This document shows, piece by piece, positions 1-8,673 of a stretch of 64,000 nt of DNA. The stretch lies in NCBI GenBank assembly GCA_023512835.1, contig CM042087.1, forward strand, positions 17,268,853 to 17,332,852. The letters run 5' to 3'. The position numbers were made by a program, and so were the translations under genes. Every line of letters starts with the position of its first letter. The stretch's first letter is position 1. The notes beneath the pieces are model-generated. The model had not been told where the DNA came from. It ran no database searches and worked only from the letters and a program-made list of their open reading frames with translations. This stretch comes from Taxillus chinensis. Lineage: Eukaryota > Streptophyta > Magnoliopsida > Santalales > Loranthaceae.

Positions 1-1194
1 AATTGGTATTTGGGGAAATGCTTTAAGGAATTGGTGAGTTTGGGAAGTAACCCAATTTAAGCTCCCTCTACGAGTTCACTTAAGGAGATCGCTCTACGAG
101 GTGACCCAAAATGGAAAAATTTTGTCAATTGCCAAAAGGATGCGTTTAGAGCTTGGGGAAATTGCAAAGAAAGAGTTATACAGTTGAACAAAGAAAGCTA
201 GGATAGCTTGGTGAGAAGCTTGCTGGGTATGAGCTCGTAGGATCTTCGGAGACGGTAACATTCTTGAAATCACAGAGTATGCTGAATGTACGTAAATGAT
301 GCGTGAAACTACAATGTGCTGTATGCGGGGAAGCATAAACCTCAACTTGTGGTGAAATATGATGCAATGTGATGCAATGCGATGTATACATCGAATGCCA
401 TGTGATGTATCACTGAGGGTTTGGCCGTTGTTGGAGAGGTTGGCTAACATTCAACTTGTTGGGGAACAATGTTCTCTTTAGATGGACAATCCGTTCTGTC
501 TTTGCTGGGGAGCTCCCTTTTGTGCATGAAGGGTCTGTTAAATTGAGCTTCACCATATTAGGGAGCTTGACTTGACGGCTTCTCTGGGGATAGTGATATT
601 TTGTGGAGGTATGAGTATTCTGAGTTGGGGGACTTAATTTGTTTGGGGGATTTTGAGCTTAGCCCTATTCATAAGGCAATGCTAGAGGGGCTTACTGGGA
701 TTTAAGATGTTCTACTTAAATGTGAAGTGAAGACGATGTAACATGATTAAAGAGATAAAAAAGATTTTTGCTGATTTAATTCCACAAAACATATTTATAT
801 CATAAAAAGTGTCCTATTGTTATAATCTGATAAACAGAATCACAAGTCTTTAAAAGTATAATGTACAAATTTGATTCGAGTGTGCCGCAGGTTTGACTAA
901 GTCTTCCACTGTTTGCAGCCGCTGTTTTTTGGATGATGTTGTCTCTACTGCTTGCAACGGACCCTATTTGTTGTGGTCCTAGTCCTTTCAGTTTCTGACC
1001 GAACTGATTTCACCCTTCAAGATTTATTGTTGGCTTTTTTTACCCTTGGTGCCCTTTCAGGTTTTCACCAAGTCCGCCTTTGTTTTCTTTTTTGGTCTTT
1101 CCTTGGAGCTTTGTATTTTACCCTTGGTGACCTTTCGGGTTTTCACCAAGTCCGCTCATTACAGGAATGAGAATCTTGTGGGGAGGTATGAGAG
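1..1194 (-). other. Tat-A 3' non-coding region downstream of integrase
   Basis: No coding frame of note. The stretch matches, in inverted orientation, the region after the integrase end in Tat-D (54318-55700). For example, positions 61-110 here pair with about 55640-55690. Positions about 1037-1083 and 1117-1160 are two copies of a repeat containing CCTTTCAGGTTTTCACCAAG or a close variant, also present at 54400-54510. The polypurine tract and 3' LTR expected downstream are not reached before the window edge. Confidence 0.65.
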
Positions 1195-1920
1195 TTAAGC
1201 ATAAAACTTTTTGACGGCGTTGCTATTCACTGGATTTGGAAGCTCGTCTCCGTCCATTTTGGCAAGGATCAATGCGCCTCCCGAGAATGTTTTTTTCACA
1301 ACATATGGGCCTTCATAATTGGGAGTCCACTTGCCTCTATGGTCGTGTTGAATTGGCAAGATCTTTTTGAGGACAAGATCACCCTCTTGAAAGCTTCTGG
1401 GCTTCACCTTTTTATTGTAATTGTTCATCATTCTCTGTTGGTATAGCTGTCCTCTGCAAACTGCTGCTAGGCGCTTGCCCTCAATTAAATTCAACTGCTC
1501 ATAACGACTTTGGACCCATTCTGCTTCTTCGAGCTGAGTATCCTTAAGTACTCGGAGGGAAGGTATCTCCACTTCGACTGGTAGAACTGCTTCCATGCCG
1601 TAGACCAAAGAAAATGGAGTTGCCCCGGTCGATGTACGCACTGATGTACGATAAGCATGAAAAGCGTATGGTAGCTTCTCGTGCCAATCTTTGTATGTTT
1701 CAGTCATTTTTCTGATAACGTTCTTGATGTTCTTGTTGGCTGCCTCGACTGCTCCATTCATCTTTGGGCGATAGGGGGTCGAGTTGCGGTGTTGAATTTT
1801 ATATGTTTCGCACAACCTCCCTATCATCCGACTGTTCAAATTGGCAGCATTGTCCATTATGATTTGCTCGGGAAGCCCATATCGGCATATGATGTTGTTC
1901 CGCATAAATCGAAGCACCAC
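1195..1920 (-). pseudogene. Tat-A integrase, second half of catalytic core and C-terminus
   Basis: The 241-residue frame is the end of the Tat-A polyprotein. It opens near GLPEQIIMDNAANLNS, which carries the second catalytic Asp of the DDE triad. It continues through the PYRPKMNGAVEAANK segment, which holds the catalytic Glu, and ends in a basic C-terminal region of the usual gypsy type (SFQEGDLVLKK, then GPYVVKK). Integrase inserts the element's cDNA into host DNA in the nucleus. It is in frame with the upstream piece at 1951-2691 but separated from it by an in-frame TAA just after TKWV. It therefore could not be made as part of one intact protein. Confidence 0.85.
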
Positions 1921-1950
1921 AGTCTGTGTGACATTAGCATATGATGGTGC

Positions 1951-2691
1951 TTATACCCACTTGGTGAAGTAATCAATGGCTACCAAAATGAAACAATGAC
2001 CATTAGAAGCTTTTGGAGATATTGGTCCGATAACGTCAATGCCCCAAAGTGAGAACGGCCACGGGGAAACCATCGCGTGTAGTTTGGACGGCGGTATTTT
2101 GATTTTATTTCCATAAATTTGACACTTGAGGCATTTGCGCACATATTCAATGCAATCCTTTTCCATGGTGACCCAATAATAGCCCATTCGCATGATTTGT
2201 CTTGTTAATGCATGTCCATTTGCGTGTGAACCGCATTCCCCTTCGTGCACTTCTTTCATTATTTGTGTTGATTCTTCTTTTACCACACACCGCAATAATA
2301 CCATGTCATGGTTTCTTTTATACAGAACGGGGCCATCAAGATAATAGTTGGATGCTGACCTTCGGATATTTCTTTTATCAGATTCAGAGGCCTCTGCTGG
2401 GTACTCCTGATTAAGCAAGTACTGTCTGACGTCCTCAAACCAAGGTTTTTCTTCAGTATTTCCTTCAATGGCCATGCAATGTGCAGGAGCATCTTGTATG
2501 CGGATATCAAAAGACTGAACTTCCAACTTTGTATCTAGCCGAAGGAGGGAGGCTAGAGTTGCCAGCGCGTCAGGGAGCTGATTGTATTCCCTGGGCATAT
2601 GCTCGAACGTGATGTCTTCAAATTGCTCGGCTAACTCTGCAATGTGCTTCCGATATGGGATTAATTTTGTGATTTGGAGTCTCCCATTCAC
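1951..2691 (-). pseudogene. Tat-A second RNase H tail, integrase zinc finger and start of core
   Basis: The 246-residue frame starts in the tail of the archaeal-type RNase H (FEHMPREYNQLPDALATLAS). It then has a spacer and the H2C2 integrase zinc finger, with HEGECGSHANGH followed by CLKCQ. It ends in the first part of the catalytic core (WGIDVIGP with the first catalytic Asp, then ILVAIDYFTKWV). It overlaps the frame at 2618-3694 in another phase, so a frameshift near 2690 separates the two. The same arrangement is deleted from Tat-D at about 53580. Confidence 0.84.
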
Positions 2692-3694
2692 CCCTTACTT
2701 GAAAAATGATGAGTGCCGAATCACCGAACACTCGTAATTTTTTGATTCCTTTGTTAATGGCTTCTTGAAGTCCCATCACACAAGCCTCATATTCCGCTGC
2801 ATTGTTTGTACAAGGGAAGGTTAGCTTTGCCGCCATGGGGAAATGTTCGCCTTTTGGGGATATCAGGATGGCCCCAACACCGTGACCTAAGAGACTGGAG
2901 GCTCCATCGAACCACATCGTCCATATGTCTGATACTTCAGCCGAAATGATGTTGATGTGCTCATCTGGGAAGCCAAAAGTCATGGGCTCAAAGTCTTCCA
3001 GCGCTCTATTTGCCAGATAGTCGGCTATCGCACTTCCGTTTATGGCTTTTTGAGGTATGTAGATGATATCGTACTCCGATAGGATCAACTGCCATTTGGC
3101 GATTCTTCCAGAAATGGATGGTTTTTCCAATAGATATTTGAGTGGATCATGCCTTGAAATCAGCCAAGTAGTATGATAAAGAGTGTATTGCCTCAATCTT
3201 CTTGTTATCCAGACAAGAGCACAGCACGTCTTCTCCAAGGGTGTATAGTTTTCTTCATTGACGGTGAACTTCTTGCCGAGGTAATAAATGGCCTGCTCCT
3301 TCTTGCCCGTAGAATCATGTTGCCCCAAGACACAACCCATTGCTGACTCCTGAATGGTCAAGTATAAGATCAGAGGTCTATCCGGTACTGGTGGGACCAA
3401 AATAGGTGGATTAGACAGGTATTGTTTGATTTTGTCAAAAGCTTCTTGACACTTGTCATTCCAAATTTCGGGGTTGTTCTTCCGTAAAGTCTTGAAAATG
3501 GGTTTGCATGTGGCTGTTAATTGGGAAATAAATCGGGCAATGTAATTCAGTCGCCCTAGGAATCCTCTAACCTCCTTGATGGTCCATGGTGGCGGCATCT
3601 CTTGGATAGCTCGAACTTTATCTGGATCGATTTCAACTCCTTTTTGGCTCACAACGAAACCAACAGTTTTCCCGACATGGCTCCGAAAGTGCAT
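2618..3694 (-). pseudogene. Tat-A RT thumb, RNase H and archaeal-type RNase H
   Basis: The 358-residue frame carries the end of reverse transcriptase (GVEIDPDKVRAIQEMPPP, GFLGRLNYIARFI). Next comes the gypsy RNase H (PLILYLTIQESAMGCVLGQ to NYTPLEKTCCALVW). After a linker comes a second RNase H beginning WTMWFDGASSLLGHGVGAIL, with NNAAEYEACVMGLQEA and FGDSALI. Asp in WFDGA, Glu in AEYEA and Asp in FGDSA are the expected catalytic acids of the second domain. Dual RNase H is a known mark of the Tat lineage. Frameshifts at both ends cut it from RT and integrase. It would degrade the RNA strand during cDNA synthesis in the cytoplasmic particle. Confidence 0.86.
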
Positions 3695-4029
3695 TTTTCG
3701 GGGTTCAATTTCAGCTGATATTTCCGTAGCCTATTGAAGAGCTTGCGGAGTACTTCGATATGATCTTCAGTGCTTCGTGATTTGGCTATCACGTCGTCCA
3801 CATCTACTTCGATTTCCTTATGCATCATGTTGTGGAATAGGGTCACCATGGCTCGCTGATAGGTTACCCCTGCGTTCCTCTGACCAAAAGGCATCACATT
3901 ATAGCAGAAAGTGCCCCAAAGTGTTGTGAATGTGGTCCTCTCTTTGTGTTCGGGGGCCATACGAATTTGATTATAGCCCGAGAAACCATCCATGAATGAG
4001 AATAGGGCGTGTTTTGTTGTATTATCCAC
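3649..4029 (-). pseudogene. Tat-A reverse transcriptase, fingers-palm part with altered YVDD box
   Basis: The 126-residue frame matches the gypsy RT palm: FSFMDGFSGYNQIRMAPEH holds the first catalytic Asp, and FCYNVMPFGQRNAGVTYQRA follows. The catalytic box reads DVDD (3793-3804) where the family has YVDD, so the Tyr is replaced by Asp while both catalytic Asp remain. The usual MPFGLKNA reads MPFGQRNA here. It is in frame with 4075-4323 but cut off by a TAG at 4072-4074, and shifted relative to 2618-3694. The corresponding codon in Tat-D is TGG, so the stop is probably a TGG to TAG change. Confidence 0.85.
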
Positions 4030-4074
4030 TAAGGTATCAATATGAGGAAGCGGGAAGTTGTCTTTCGGACTGGC

Positions 4075-4323
4075 CTAGTTCAGATTTTTATAGTCGACAC
4101 ACATGCGTACTTTGCCTCCTTTCTTCGGTACTGGTACAACATTGGCCACCCATTCTGGATAATGGGAGACACTTAGGAAACCTGCATCCCATTGCTTTCT
4201 GACTTCTTCTTTAATCTTCAGTATCATCTCTGGTCTCATTCTTCGCAATTTCTGCTGTACCGGCTTGCACTTTGGCTTCACGGGTATGTGATGTTGCACT
4301 ATATCCGTGTCTAATCCGGGCAT
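4075..4323 (-). pseudogene. Tat-A reverse transcriptase, N-terminal part
   Basis: This 82-residue frame is the start of the RT domain: IVQHHIPVKPKCKPVQQKLR, then VRKQWDAGFLSVSHYPEWVANVVPVPKKGGKVRMCVDYKNLN. The last stretch (VPVPKKGGKVRMCVDYKNLN) is the classic gypsy RT fingers motif. It ends at the in-frame TAG described for the next fragment. Upstream, in the same frame, an in-frame TGA near 4384 separates it from the linker at 4384-4770. Confidence 0.85.
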
Positions 4324-4383
4324 ATCTTGATATGACCATGCAAAAATGTCGATGTAGCTTCTTAACAGCTCGATTAACTTCTT

Positions 4384-4770
4384 TCAGATGTCGGTAGCTA
4401 TCAAAGACCCCACCCTCAATTCTTTTGGTTCGGCTGTCGTCCCCAAGTTCACTATTTCTACTGGGTCTTCACTTGGAATGGATAAGCGATCATCCTTTTC
4501 TAATAGACGTATGATCTCTCCCGGTAGCTCGGGTGTCTCCTCTACCTCATTCTCATCAACTTCAAACACTGGTTGTTCCCAATTTAGACTTTGGTCAAAC
4601 CTTTGGCATCTCGTTTCGCCTTCACATACTATGTTTTCATTGACATTGTGATACCTGCTTATAAGAGAATGACAAGTTGGTAACCGAATATGATATGCAT
4701 ATGTTATGAATGGAATGCACCATGAAAGATTTTGAAAATACATTTTATTGGAAGGTTTAAGGAAAAACAA
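4384..4770 (-). pseudogene. Tat-A linker between G-patch and reverse transcriptase
   Basis: The 128-residue frame has no recognised domain. Its second half is acidic (FEVDENEVEETPELPGEIIRLLEKDD) and ends with PKELRVGSLIATDI, just before the RT module. A matching segment exists in Tat-D at 51833-52030. It is a normal inter-domain part of Tat-clade pol rather than a separate gene. The N-terminal Met-rich part (before about residue 40) may lie outside the original reading frame. Confidence 0.6.
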
Positions 4771-4831
4771 ATGTTCACAGCTTCAAAGTACATTACAGTA
4801 GAATACATTAAATCCCAGCAACCTGTAAGCA

Positions 4832-5323
4832 TTACATTATGGGGAGGTCCAGGCTGGTCCAATTGTTCAATGGCTGGTTGGGATCCTCTCGCACTAACTG
4901 AACCATCTCGCTTCGTGCATGCTCATTTGTGTCCAATACGTCTATAGTCCCCGTCTTGGGCTCAGGTTGGCTCTTATGGATAAACCCTCCACTCCGGAAT
5001 GTAACATTCAAGGGAGGGAAGCTTCTCCTTTCTTCTTGTACTGGCCTTTTCTGCAATCTTGCCATTCTGACTTCCCTCTTCTTGATAGCTTCCCTCTGTC
5101 TGTCAGCTTTTGTAAGAACGTAGCCTAACCCAAACTTTTTGGCATTTTCTCGGATGATCAGGGGTTTCTGAATCCCTTGAGCCGTCAGGCCTAATCCTTG
5201 CCCCGGTTTGTACCCCTGTTTGATCATAGTGGCTGCCACCATTTTTGCTGCCTTTGAGAGGCGATGGTCTGGGGCAGAAGCGACATTCACCATCTCAAAA
5301 GCCCGATAGGAGCATTCTGGCAC
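4832..5323 (-). pseudogene. Tat-A G-patch domain segment of pol
   Basis: The 163-residue frame begins ECSYRAFEMVNVASAP. Around residues 25-60 it contains a good G-patch: MIKQGYKPGQGLGLTAQGIQ, then KPL, with the glycine spacing (GY..G.GLG....G) typical of that family. G-patch domains bind nucleic acid or activate DEAH helicases, and one is attached to protease in betaretroviruses. Here it lies between protease and RT. A basic region and a segment shared with Tat-D follow. It is shifted relative to the protease frame, so the polyprotein is broken. Confidence 0.72.
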
Positions 5324-5421
5324 ATCTTCGTTGCTTTCAATATGAGGATCTGATGTCGGTTTGGTGACGAGGAAACTTGTCTCTCCAGAGATGCAGATGA
5401 GCTAGTCCCCCATTACAAACT

Positions 5422-5619
5422 TCATCTTCTGGTGGAGACTTGATGGCACCGCTCCTGCCATGTGGATCCAGGGTCTTCCCAACAAACAGCTGTAATGTCC
5501 ATCACCTGAAATTTCACCGTAAAAGTAGTTGGCCCAATCATGAGTGGAATATCCAGAGTTCCCACCACGTCATGCTTTCCTCCATCGAATGCCCGTACCT
5601 TCATCGTACAGGGACGCAT
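5422..5619 (-). pseudogene. Tat-A aspartic protease, C-terminal half
   Basis: The 65-residue frame continues in phase from the frame ending at 5644 after an in-frame TAG. It reads RPCTMKVRAFDGGKHDVVGT followed by LDIPLMIGPTTFTVKFQVMD, the conserved flap and C-terminal part of the Tat-type retropepsin. The active-site loop is in the upstream frame. The same stretch, from about the CWEDPGSTW equivalent onward, forms the 5' truncated start of Tat-D at 50953. Confidence 0.75.
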
Positions 5620-5643
5620 GTAGGATGCGTCAATTGGAAGTTT

Positions 5644-7048
5644 CTACAGTATATGCAATGGCATAATGTTCAAGGCCGAGCCGTTGTCAATGAGTACATG
5701 GGCTATGGTGTGCTCCTTGCATTTGACCGTGATGTGCAGAGCTTTTATGTGCCCCTTTCCTTCTTGGGGTAGCTCGTCATCTCCAAAGCTAATGACATTG
5801 TTCATGATGAGGTTACTGACGATTCCATCAACATTTGCCACTGAGACGGTCGGTGGAACATAGGCTTGGCTCAGAACTTTCAGCAGTGCTTCCCGGTGAG
5901 GTTGGGAATCCATCATTAATGAGAGCAAGGAGATGCAAGCCGGTTGTCGGCTTAGCTGATCCACAATATTATACTTGCTTTGCTTTATGAGTTTCAGAAA
6001 TTCTGTGGTCTCTTCTTCAGTGATTGGTGTTCCTTTCCTTGTTGCCTCCAGTGTTGGCTCAATGTCTTGTTCAACAACCTTTTCTTTCCTTGCTTTGTCA
6101 ATCATATCAGGGGCATAAGCCCGACCGCTCCTGGTCTTCTTTTCCACTGCGGTGGCTCCCTGGAGTACTTCACAATTGTAATTCCATGGGACTACTTTAT
6201 CGGTTTTATAGGGGAAAGGAGCAGGAACACCTATGGTGAGAGGTACAATTCCATGCGATAGTTGTGGGATTTCGGTTCTCTCCCCCTTGTCTGGCACGGG
6301 ATTTGAGGCATGGATAGTGAGAGGCTTGATTCCATGTGGCAGTAGCGGGATCTCCGGAGCCTTAACATTTAAGACAAGGGGTGTTGGCACCCATGGCGAT
6401 TTGTGTGGATCATCTCCTTGGATCATGTGGCTTTGGTTATCCGTTCCTCCTCTTGAGAATTCGATTAGCCTTTGGTCCATGAGTTTTTGCACCACCTCGG
6501 AAAACTCAGTACATTCTGCGATGTCATGTCCACGTGACATCTTGTGATAAGGGCATTGTTTTTCCCCATCTGTTCCTTTTCCTGCCTTTGGCGTGTCTTT
6601 ACCAAATATATAGCCATGTTCCTGTAACAGAGTAAACAAATGTGTTTTCTCCATTTGTACTTGGGAGACCCTTTCCAGCCGTGCTTCATTTTCGATACTA
6701 GCAACATTATTGGAGTGTTCTAGGAGAGGATTTCTGTTCACATTTGGCGTCCTAGACAATGCAGAAAAATCCAGCCATTTTGCATCCTTTAATGCCTGAA
6801 CCTTCCTTTTGAATGTTATACAATTCTCGATATCATGTCCAGCTCTACCTGCATGATACTCACATCTGGCATCTGGCTTATACCAAGCCGGGGGAGGAGT
6901 CTTTATTTCTCCCAAGGGTATAGGGGTTACCATCCTTGCCTCTAAGAGCTTGGGGTATAATTCCGCATAAGTCATTGGAATAGGATCAAACTCTTGTCGT
7001 GGTCGACGAGAAGCCTGATTCGCTCCTGCTTGCTGGGTCGGGGCCCTT
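5644..7048 (-). pseudogene. Tat-A gag C-terminus and protease active site
   Basis: The open frame continues gag from the far side of the Sire-A insertion: the gag frame ending at 30356 and this one are in phase across the 5-bp duplication. Early on it has a zinc-knuckle-like CEYHAGRAGHDIENC (C-x2-H-x5-H-x4-C), and a second CPYHKMSRGHDIAEC. It then has a Pro-rich linker and, at the end, the protease loop VLIDNGSALNIMPL. DNGS in place of D-T/S-G is usual for Tat/Ogre proteases. An in-frame TAG near 5641-5643 ends it. The intact gag would package RNA and the protease would process the polyprotein. Confidence 0.82.
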
Positions 7049-7053
7049 GGTTG
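7049..7053. repeat. Target-site duplication of Sire-A, left copy (GGTTG)
   Basis: GGTTG immediately precedes the TG of the left LTR, and the same five bases follow the terminal CA of the right LTR at 30356-30360. Five-base duplications are standard for LTR retrotransposons. Confidence 0.93.
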
Positions 7054-8359
7054 TGATGGTCCCTTGGAGCCTAGAGGGGGGTGAATAGGCTCTTATTGAA
7101 ACTCTTTTCTTTCTCTTAAGACACAAACACTTATCTAGTTAAGTGATATAATCACTGCAGAAGATAACCAGATAGTGGAAGTATTTTGTTTTATTATCAC
7201 AAGATAAATACAACAAAATAGAAGCAAGACTCTCTTACACTCTGTTTACAAATGAACTCACACACTAGCCAAATTCTATCTCCCAAAATTAAAGCCGCTT
7301 GTGCATACACAGGGTTAATTTTTGCTTACAAATGCACATGCGCGCTCGTTTTTCACAAATGTACAAGTATGAATATTTATACAAAACATTCCTACGAGAC
7401 AGCCTTGGAACTTGTAGTTTCGGAATGCGTTCAGCACTAACTATCCCTCGGTAATCTCTCTGCCTTGACTGCTGCGGTTTGTGGAGCTCAAGATCTTGGG
7501 TTTGAAGAGTATAAGTGCGTTTGTGAGTTCCCAAATACAATTAAGGTTGTGTCCACATATCCGGGTGATCCACGTGTAAGATTCTTCAGGTTCTCAACGA
7601 GTTTGTCTTACATCGGGACACCACGAGCTGATAACTTTAAATGCGGTTGAGTTGAAGCAGTATCTTCTTGGTCCGGTGTAATTTTCCTTACTCCATAGCT
7701 AATGAAGCTAGGAACCTTACTCTGTGTCAGTGATTGCTTACTCCGTATCTATTTAGTACTGGAATCCTTAGTCCGTGCCAGCGCTTCCTAACCCCGCATG
7801 TAAGTTCCTTACTCCGTATGTAAATTCCTTACTCCGTATGTAAGTTCCTTACTCCGGGCGAGTCTTAAAGGGTCGGATGACTTATTCCGTATCAGTGCTT
7901 CTTTACTCCGCATGTAAGTTCCTTACTCCGTATGTAAATTCCTTACTCCGTATGTAAGTTCCTTACTCCGTATGTAAGTTCCTTACTCCGGGCGAGTCTT
8001 AAAGGATCGAAGTCCTTACTCCGTACTAGTGCTTCCTTACTCCGTATGAGTAAGTTGTTCGGATTCCTTACTCCGCATCTAATTTCCTTACTCCGTGTCT
8101 AATAAAGACTCGGGTCCTTATTCCGCATTTGTACTTCCTTACTCCGCATGTATTGGTGACTTGGTTATTTACCAAGTGTTTGACGACACTCACTCTTGTC
8201 CGGATCAGGATTATGTATCGTGTCCTTAGCTTTGCTCTCATGAGTGTATCTCCGGATTAATAACACATCTTCTGTAACAATCAAATAAACACAAAAGATC
8301 TCAGATCAAATTACATAAGGTTTTATCATCATTATCCAAATTCTGGGTTTGATCCAACA
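7054..8359 (-). repeat. Sire-A 3' LTR
   Basis: The 1306-bp LTR starts TGATGGTCCC and ends GATCCAACA on the plus strand. It matches 29063-30355 along its whole length with scattered substitutions and small indels (for example, the right copy lacks AATGAACTCAC-like sequence near 29262). On the element's strand it begins TGTTGGATCAAACCC. The polypurine tract touches its inner side, so it is the 3' LTR. It contains the pyrimidine-rich array described separately. Confidence 0.93.
7680..8155 (-). repeat. 20-bp tandem array inside Sire-A 3' LTR
   Basis: Many copies of a 20-base unit, best seen at 7801-7860, where TAAGTTCCTTACTCCGTATG recurs every 20 bases. Variant units have CGCATG or GGGCGAGTCTTAAAGG. 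The array is repeated in the other LTR at about 29690-30150, and a diverged version lies in the Sire-B LTR at 45355-46020. It lies on the outgoing (U3) side of the inner LTR sequence in element orientation, so it may act as an enhancer array. Confidence 0.85.
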
Positions 8360-8372
8360 ATCTCCCCCAATT
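8360..8372 (-). promoter_or_regulatory. Sire-A polypurine tract
   Basis: On the minus strand the sequence AATTGGGGGAGAT directly abuts the 3' LTR. A G-rich purine run at this position primes plus-strand cDNA synthesis and fixes the element's orientation as minus. Confidence 0.88.
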
Positions 8373-8673
8373 ATGGATATGCCCAAACCCTTTGTAATCT
8401 GATCTGGTAAGCAGTGCAAAAAGATAACATACAGAATATACATCACAACCAATTTCATTTAACAGCAACTAAGTACAATTCAGCCTTAATACAAGATTTT
8501 CACTAAGGTACATAAGGCTTACTATACTTGAAGATCATAGTTGCTGCCTTCTCTCTAAGCTCCATTGTCTGCTTCATCGTATAAGTAGTGTGTTGGCTCC
8601 ACGATTTGTCCACAGTCAAAAAGGACTTGATGAAGTAACAGACAAAGGCCCCGCAGCTATCTCCATCCGGCTG
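8373..8673 (-). other. Spacer between env-like frame and 3' LTR of Sire-A
   Basis: About 300 bases without a coding frame or recognised motif, between the stop of the env-like frame and the polypurine tract. Confidence 0.6.

Noticed and set aside
7680..8155. CRISPR-like regular repeats
   Set aside because: Units are directly tandem without unique spacers, present in both LTRs of a retrotransposon in a plant-type sequence.
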